From NCBI GenBank assembly GCA_034190875.2, contig CM067355.1, positions 36,735,994-36,799,993 on the forward strand: 64,000 nucleotides of DNA. Reading direction: 5' to 3'. This stretch comes from Urechis unicinctus (lineage: Eukaryota > Annelida > Polychaeta > Xenopneusta > Urechidae). Both the position numbers and the translations under genes were made by a program. Below, piece after piece: positions 57,454 to 64,000 of this stretch (positions within the stretch are counted from its first letter, which is position 1; the number at the start of each line of letters is the position of its first letter). The notes below the pieces were generated by a model. It was given only the letters and a program-made list of their open reading frames with translations. It was not told where the DNA came from and ran no database searches.

Positions 57454-57959
57454 GTAAGATTCATGTCGCTTATTTTCAGAAGAAACTTTAACGATTACAT
57501 TGTGAGATTCGCGTGGAGTGCAAAGCTCAAAAGGCACAGAACACCAAATTAAACACACGTGTATGGTCAGAGTTTTACCAACGCTTGCTGAGATCCGCTT
57601 GCCATGTATGACATGCTTGAAACATGATATTCTATTACTGGCAGCAGACACAAAATGACAATACACCTCTTTACTCGTCGTTTATACCATATCAGACTTA
57701 GCTGGGCGAGCTACCATCTATTTTTAGTCTGATTATTAATATGATGGCTTGTGCGTAAGTGTGTTAGAACGATATGTAGACATCCTGTGATAAGCAAACT
57801 AAAGCGAATAATATTTGAAATGCAGATTTTCTAGTAATCCCCAAGTCGACTATAACTATATTGTTAGTTGTTTTGTTTGATGGAGTGGAACTTTATCTGT
57901 CAATTTGACCTCGGAACATTCTCTGCAATGATGAATGTTGCACTTGAATATGGGTTGGA

Positions 57960-58440
57960 TGGGTATCTTAAAGCGTTGGTTCACGTTGGGTAGGTAAGTA
58001 TTTGACGAATGAGCATTGGGTGGGTAAGATGTGGGTAAGTAAGTATTTGGCGAGTGAGCATTGAGTTGGTAAGATGTGGGTGGGTAAGTATTTGGCGAGT
58101 GAGCATTGGGTGGGTAAGATGCGGGTAGGTAAGTATTTGGCGAGTGCGCATTGAGTTGGTAAGATGTGGGTGGGTAAGTATTTGGCGAGTGAGCATGGAG
58201 GGGGGCAAGATGCGGGTAGGTAAGTATTTGGCGAGTGAGCATTGAGTTGGTAAGATGTGGGTGGGTAAATATTTGGCGAGTGAGCATGGAGGGGGGTAAG
58301 ATGCGGATAGGTAAGTATTTGGCGAGTGAGCATCGGGTGGGTAAGATGTGGGTGGGTAAGTATTTGGTGAATGAGCATTGAGTGGGTAAGACTTGGGTGG
58401 GTAAGTTCTTGGTGAATGAGCATTGAGAAGTTAGGACTTG
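57960..58440. repeat. ~45-bp minisatellite in SOD copy 2 intron
   Basis: Units contain TAAGTATTTGGCGAGTGAGC followed by ATTGGGTGGGTAAGATG; about 10 copies. It occupies the same intron as the TGAGCATTGGG array of the upstream copy and shares GAGCATTGGGTGGGT words. A common ancestor array is likely. Confidence 0.9.
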
Positions 58441-58783
58441 GGTGGGTTTACATTGGAGGATGAATGTTATGAATCCCTTGGGTCTATTGCTTTATTGGCT
58501 AACTTTAAATATAATAGCAAGCTAACTTTACCTCCACGCATTAATGTACGTTTTGTGACAGGCTACGTGTGGCTGAGTCGCAACGACAATGAACTCGTTC
58601 TCTCAACAGCGACAACCAGAATTCCCCAATCTCACATGGCCTCCAGTTCTTGTGCTAGATGTATGGGAGCATGCGTATTACTTGAAGCTTCAGTTCCGTC
58701 GGGTTAATTACATCGAACTTTGGTGGAATGTCGTGGATTGGGCTAAGGTTGAGGAGCTGGATGGATGGTGGACAGAAAATTGA

Positions 58784-61700
58784 GGTCACGTCCATCACAT
58801 AGAAGAATAAACGTCGTCAGAGGCTCCTGGTTATAGCTGTGCCTCATCTTTTTCAATGTTTTAATATCATTTGAACAGCCGTGGTTTGGCACAGGTGTTT
58901 TTATTGATTATCCTACAGCAGCATAGTCCACCATCAGCCATTAGTTATGACATTTGGATGGTTGATTTATTGTAAGATAAAAGCAACATATCTATTTTTC
59001 TTGTTCAGTTGTTCAGTATTTAGAATGAAAAACAATATGTGCATACATCTATTTGTCAATTGTGTTGATTTGAATTTTATCTGATTTATTTTGTAATACT
59101 TTTACTGCCTCAACAACAACGTCTAACATTGATATAGAGTGACAATTGTTGTTAATAAAAATCATTGGTATAACATTCTTTACGAAGTAAGTTTGCTGCC
59201 CCATTAACTGTTTCATAACTCCCCTACCCCTTATCATAAGAAATCTCTCTGAGAGGGTGTGAGATTGACCGGTACCCCAAAAGCTGATATAAATTGTAAA
59301 AACAAATTGCTCCCCAGGTCGCCGAATAACCTACGTGTTAGTTACTCCGCCCCCACCACTTTCACCCTACATCCTGTCATCCATACATCCTCACCACTCA
59401 GGTGAACAGCTTTAGTCCAGTGCTCTGCTCTACTTCAACGTGATTTCATGTACAAAGATAGCGTTATTACGTCCTCGAGTTAACCACCTGAAGCAATCGA
59501 AACCCTACGTGTGTCATACTTCATCACCACAGGTGCTTGTCTCGTGTCATCATACAACACAGATCATGGTGCGACACATATTGGCAACAATATACGCACT
59601 GGAAATATAATTGCATTATTCAATCATACTGACCGTTTCATTTCCATGCTATCTACAAAAAATGGATTAATCTAACGGATTGGGTCAATTTGACTGCTAC
59701 CATAGGTGTCGTTTGAAGTAGCTTTGGTATTATGTGAATCGATCACAGGGGGTATATGGAACCGCTAGGATCATCATCAATAACCCCGTAAGCACTTTCC
59801 AACATTTGTGCTTTACATGATAAATTGACTGAGTGATGGTAGTTGAGATGATTAATTGTTGGCTCTTGGTGCTTGATATGATAAATTAATGGGCTGTTGG
59901 TGCTTGATATGACAAATGGATTGGCTGTTGTAGCCTGAAAAGATAACTTGATTGGTTATTAGGGCTTGATATGATAAATTGATTGGTTATTAGGGCTTGA
60001 TATGATAAATTGATTGGTTGTTGGCGCTTGATATGATAAATTGATTGGTTATTAGGGCTTGATATGATAAATTGATTGGTTGTTGGCGCTTGATATGATA
60101 AATTGATTGGTTGTAGGTGCTTGATATGATAAATTGATTGTTGTTGGTGTGCTGGGGTGGGTTTGGTGCTGACAGGATTGGGGTGTTGTGGGCGGGGTTG
60201 TTTGGATCGGGGTTTTGTGGGTGTAGTTTGTGTACTTGTTGTTGGCTGCGTGAGATGGGCCCGATGGTACCCCAGGAAATGCACCAGATACCTTACTTTT
60301 TATACTACTCATGTATCAGTTGAGGAATTGTAAATATGGGGTTTAAATTCCTACAAAGGTAGGGTCAATATGACTGGATGAGATTTGTCTGATTGAGCAA
60401 CAGCGTTCTAGGGAAATATCAAGAAATCCAGTTCAAATAAATGAATAACAGCAAAAAGTTGGAAAAGATATTAATGCAAATGTTTATCATTTTTAGGCGG
60501 TTGACTTGACTAGGCCATTCCAATTATTATCCCCTGGATCCAGAGGGGGCCTTGAATTATGTGAATATTAAAATCAATAATGAACGACCGTCGATTATTG
60601 ATTTAGTGATGAGTATAGTGAATCACTATAGAACTACTTACTAGACTCACCTCATTATCTGAAAATCACATGTAGACATAATATCAGAGTCCTAGCCAGG
60701 ATCCCACCGCCACAGTCCATCAAGTCATGACCTAGATCACTGACTAATTATCATTACGTGTTTAATGTTGGCATTCGTGCACATTATGATGTTACTTCAT
60801 GAGAACGTCATGATGGCACTCGTTGAATCGGTGATTATGTCATGTATATTTCAAGTTACCGGATATGTCTTGCTAACAAACAGAATGATTCATTGATAAC
60901 TCGATCATTCTTAGATGAAAATGATTTAAAGTGAAAGTACACAGGTGAAATTGTTCTCTCAATATGCTTAGAGTGGACAATTATGACCCCACCATTAGTC
61001 ACTGGTTGAGAACTTCACGCTGGCCCGACGGCCAGCCAAAAGTTCGTGTGGGGGTGGGTGTGCGTATTGTGTAATAACAGACAGTTGTTGAAAAGAAATT
61101 TTATTGCTAATTAATGATACATCAGATACGATTCAAGGAATCATACAAATCTCAAAAAACAGTTATACAAACCATGGGCGAAACGTGTATCACGCCGACC
61201 GTGACGACAGTGTTACACCTCAGCGTTTTCCTTTTACATCACCCATATCGCGATTATGACAGCTTGCACTACGTTAACCTGCGCTGGCACAAGCATACGC
61301 ACGAAATAAAAGGCAGTCTCCGCATCGATATGATATTTAACCCAATTCCTGCCTTCACTTTCTCGCGTTTCCGTCGCGGCCGCCAGGCGGCGATACTGAT
61401 TTTCAACCGGCAGGCAGTAGGGGCATGTTTTTTTCCTAAACGCAAACGCAATACACGACGCGGAACATAGAGATTTAAGGACCAATTAGTCCTGTACATT
61501 ATATCCTCCATTCAATAGCAATATATCTATATATTTATGTGACATTATATCATTGAATAAGTATATATATACTTTATATATATTTTTTTCTTGCTTTCAG
61601 CTGTTAGTTACTTCTGTCATTAAGTGTAGTTAATCAAGGAAACTGAAAAAAACAGTTTACTGTTCCAGTTTCCATTTGTCTCAATACACTTGGTGTTAAA

Positions 61701-61870
61701 TCTGTAAACTGTTGTTGTTGTTGTATTTGTATTATTTGAGACAATAAACCATTATTATTGAGAGAAAAAAAAGCTGTGGTGAAAATTCGTTGTTTTATGT
61801 TTTATATTGGTGTTAGTTAGGGGAAATTGTTTAAGAATATCGTTCTATAGACTATATAGACTGCGCGGAA
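58784..61870. other. Intergenic stretch with one array
   Basis: AATAAA at about 58805 could end transcripts of the second SOD copy. No gene is recognised. The frame at 61114-61470 (118 codons) has no domain. Confidence 0.4.
59880..60140. repeat. ~30-bp minisatellite, about 8 copies
   Basis: The unit is GCTTGATATGATAAATTGAT followed by TGGTTATTAG or TGGTTGTTGG. Edges decay on both sides. Confidence 0.9.
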
Positions 61871-61945
61871 GCAACCATGCCCAGGTTTACTTGCGCCGTC
61901 GTGGACTGCAAGGCCGATGTTGCAAGAAAACGAAAAAACACCCGT
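61871..61945 (+). other. Short THAP-like N-terminal motif (doubtful)
   Basis: An ATG opens MPRFTCAVVDCKADVARKRK and stops after 24 residues. C-x4-C after MP-x-F-T resembles the start of a THAP domain, and a TFPS word follows in a shifted frame. It overlaps the downstream side of the minus-strand SWIM exon, so both cannot easily be real. Confidence 0.2.
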
Positions 61946-61978
61946 GGATGACAATAACGTTTCCGTCAGTTGTATTAC

Positions 61979-62151
61979 TGACGTGACAAGTATATGGACT
62001 GTGCAATTGCCAGACATCAAAATAATCATGGCGACAAGCCTTGGGACATATCTCTTCATCAGCTGCCAATGCTGGATTAGACTTTGCTTTAGTATTGAAG
62101 TCAGCCACTGCAAACATCATGGCCACAACATGTTTGCAACCACCATCATTT
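61979..62151 (-). CDS. Exon with SWIM-type zinc-finger half
   Basis: On the minus strand a TTCATTGCAG acceptor leads directly into NDGGCKHVVAMMFAVADFN, followed by EEICPKACRHDYFDVWQ. The CKH block followed by hydrophobic residues matches the second half (C-x-H) of SWIM zinc fingers, which bind DNA or protein in transposase-derived and YqaJ-type proteins. A possible donor is A|GTAATA at the low-coordinate end. With the THAP-like exon 1.1 kb upstream on the same strand it may form one gene. Connecting exons were not found and the rest would lie downstream at lower coordinates. Confidence 0.45.
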
Positions 62152-62703
62152 CTGCAATGAACGATGAGAAAATGAATAACAAACGTTTTACCTCTCTTCC
62201 ACCAAACCACAACACCACATAAAGCAAAACACACAGTTATTACTGTACAAGCAAGACTTCATAGTTAGTTTTACATAAATATAAGATGTGTGACATATCT
62301 GTTTTTAGCTTTCTTAAGTTAAATATTCTAATTCTATATATTAATAATTACCCTGTGCACTCACATCCAGCAGACTCTATGGTACCAGATGGAGAGAAGC
62401 CATACATTGTATGGCTGCTCGGACTGGGACTGCTCCCTAACACATTTCCCCCTCACATAACCACTACAATTATTCAGAGTTTTATATTATACTGCATTTA
62501 TGCGTCTGTTGAGGAACAGCTGATATTCCCTATCGCTTTCAAATGATGCCACCCTGCTAGAACTCCATTTGCACTTGGTCATCAAATGAATAAGACAGTA
62601 AGCCTCAGTAAGCTCAGGTGCATTTGACATGTCGGCCTGCCATGCAGAAAGTTTGTTGGAATCTGGTAAATTAATATATGTTTACCTGGTAAATAAAATA
62701 TAT

Positions 62704-62832
<129 letters not shown>

Positions 62833-63253
62833 GTTAATACACTAAACATGTATAAATAGTGTGCTGTCATGTGTTAGTATCTCTATCAGAATAAAATTTA
62901 AGTTAAATTATATAGGCTTGCATTACCTATCACATTTTTTCAGCTTATCTGATGTGGGTTACAAATGGCACTTTATATTGTATAAATAAAAGAATTTATG
63001 GTATAAATGTAATATAAACTACAGCTGGGCATGTTAAAAAAAATTATTTGCAAAATACAGCAAGACATAAAATATTGATAACAACAACATGAATATAGAT
63101 ATTTTTAAAGAATAATTGGAAAGGACGGAATGTACACACCAAAAAATCATGTAATGCCAATTGACAGCTAATATGGATGTATACACATCTTAGGAAATCA
63201 AGAAAGTTGAAAACAAGTCTGGCTTGACATGATTCCAGCCGACTATTGGAGCT

Positions 63254-63523
63254 TGGAGATTGTGAGAAGAGGCAAGAGCACAGCATGTGATGTTTTCTAT
63301 GTGACCACAACTTTCCGTAAATTTCTCTGTCATGCTCATCTACAGCAAGCCTATTGACAGCTATCTTCCAAGTCTTTCTCCAGTGTGGGTTGCTGGGGAA
63401 ATAGAACTTGCATTCCGCAGATGAACTCTTGTGGGCGCAACCCACCGCACAGCAGTGGTTACCAGCTGACTTGAATCCCAACGACATAACGATATTGGAA
63501 TATTCACTTGATTCACCTTGCAC
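63254..63523 (-). CDS. THAP-like zinc-finger exon with altered last ligand
   Basis: Reading from the ATG at 63487 (or 63523), the frame gives HCCAVGCAHKSSSAECKFY, FPSNPHWRKTWKIAVNR and KHHMLCSCLF. This follows the THAP order C-x3/4-C, aromatic-FP, W-x3-A/V-x2-R, C-x2-H. The final histidine position is leucine (CSCL instead of CSxH), so zinc binding may be lost. THAP domains are DNA-binding modules of P-element-type transposases and of host factors derived from them. It is probably the N-terminus of the gene containing the SWIM-like exon at 61979-62151. Confidence 0.55.
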
Positions 63524-64000
63524 GTTGCGTGCAAATATGAATTGTGATTCGCTTCCATATTAACGAGGTATTCAAATCTTGGCCCACACAACTAACGTAC
63601 AATTTCTTTTCACGCGTTCGTTTAACATTTCATCTATAGTCGCATTGTGCACCGAGCAGATCTGTCAGAAAGCAGACAGCCTGACAGCTGGGTTGTGAGA
63701 TCGAGCGCGTCAAACCGGAAGTCAACAGAAGTTAGTTCCAAAAAGCTCACCAGGGCGGCGCGGGCGACTACGCGAACAACCGAATACTCGAAATGTTGTT
63801 ATCTCCTCTCTCATACCCTGTATATCTCCCAACAGTGGCTTATCACTATATTATCCCTCCCCCACCCCCTCTTTCTTACAGTCAACGCTTGCTCCATTGG
63901 TTTCCGTCACGTGGCGCTACTCTACCCACTTTCGTTCCCACAAACCATTGCATATCGATGTTAAGTATGTTCCCACTATAGTCTACGCATTCAGGATAGC

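Larger units (their letters stand above)
56759..58783 (+). pseudogene. Second Fe/Mn SOD copy: partial, repeat-expanded, frameshifted
   Basis: Exons equivalent to SOD exons 3 (56759-57453) and 4 (58562-58783) are present with the same splice phases (GTTAAG acceptor, G|GTAAGA donor, GTGACAG acceptor). I find no equivalents of exons 1 and 2 upstream. In exon 3 the loop MSPQGGGSPT, single in the upstream gene, is repeated 19 times in frame, and the rest of the exon stays open. In exon 4, one missing base near 58612 and four near 58642 (against the upstream copy) shift the frame. [12 protein letters not shown] and [15 protein letters not shown] therefore lie in different registers. The His of VNHVLYW and the Asp/His of DVWEH are still encoded. 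No catalytic protein is expected unless the frameshifts are sequencing errors. Confidence 0.82.

Noticed and set aside
62286..62546. 86-codon open frame with hydrophobic residues
   Set aside because: AT-rich chance frame without domain, signal or splice context.

Overview
The window is animal genomic DNA, not bacterial. Genes are split by GT/AG introns, large parts are minisatellite DNA, and the recognisable proteins are animal families: an IgGFc-binding-type extracellular protein, an ALK1/ALK2-type BMP receptor, a HEAT-repeat protein, two Fe/Mn superoxide dismutase copies and a THAP/SWIM zinc-finger gene. This mix suggests a marine invertebrate bilaterian such as a lancelet, ambulacrarian or lophotrochozoan. 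I cannot fix the phylum from sequence alone. All gene models are my own reconstructions from open frames, splice dinucleotides and intron phase.

Layout. 101-4306 (+): last seven visible exons of an IgGFc-binding-domain protein, cut by the left window edge, with a TTAA-flanked MITE-like element in one intron and a 9-copy minisatellite after its polyadenylation signal. 4786-9360: no gene recognised. 9369-13432: about 4 kb of 41-bp minisatellite. 13719-34310 (+): ALK1/ALK2-type receptor kinase in eight coding exons whose phases all fit. Its first intron (13840-30316, 16.5 kb) holds more than a dozen unrelated tandem arrays. 34311-37300: probable 3' UTR and intergenic DNA. 37332-44587 (+): a HEAT-repeat gene in about 16 phase-compatible exons, with NRF-1-like and CRE-like sites before it and again inside it, and one frame break near 40376. 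45392-46400: 20-bp minisatellite. 46846-49796 (+): complete four-exon Fe/Mn superoxide dismutase with a signal peptide. 49797-56700: intergenic, with five or more arrays. 56759-58783 (+): partial second SOD copy. One 30-bp piece of its coding exon has become a 19-copy in-frame array, and its last exon is frameshifted. 58784-61870: intergenic. 61979-63523 (-): exons with a THAP-like and a SWIM-like zinc finger, probably one transposon-related gene.

The genes do not form an operon or a shared pathway. The receptor is a BMP signal transducer at the plasma membrane, the SOD is predicted to be secreted, and the IgGFc-type protein is extracellular. The unifying trait is the density of tandem repeats, at least 30 distinct arrays. 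They sit in introns, next to a promoter, next to splice sites and once inside a coding exon. Some arrays have scrambled stretches that may be assembly artefacts.
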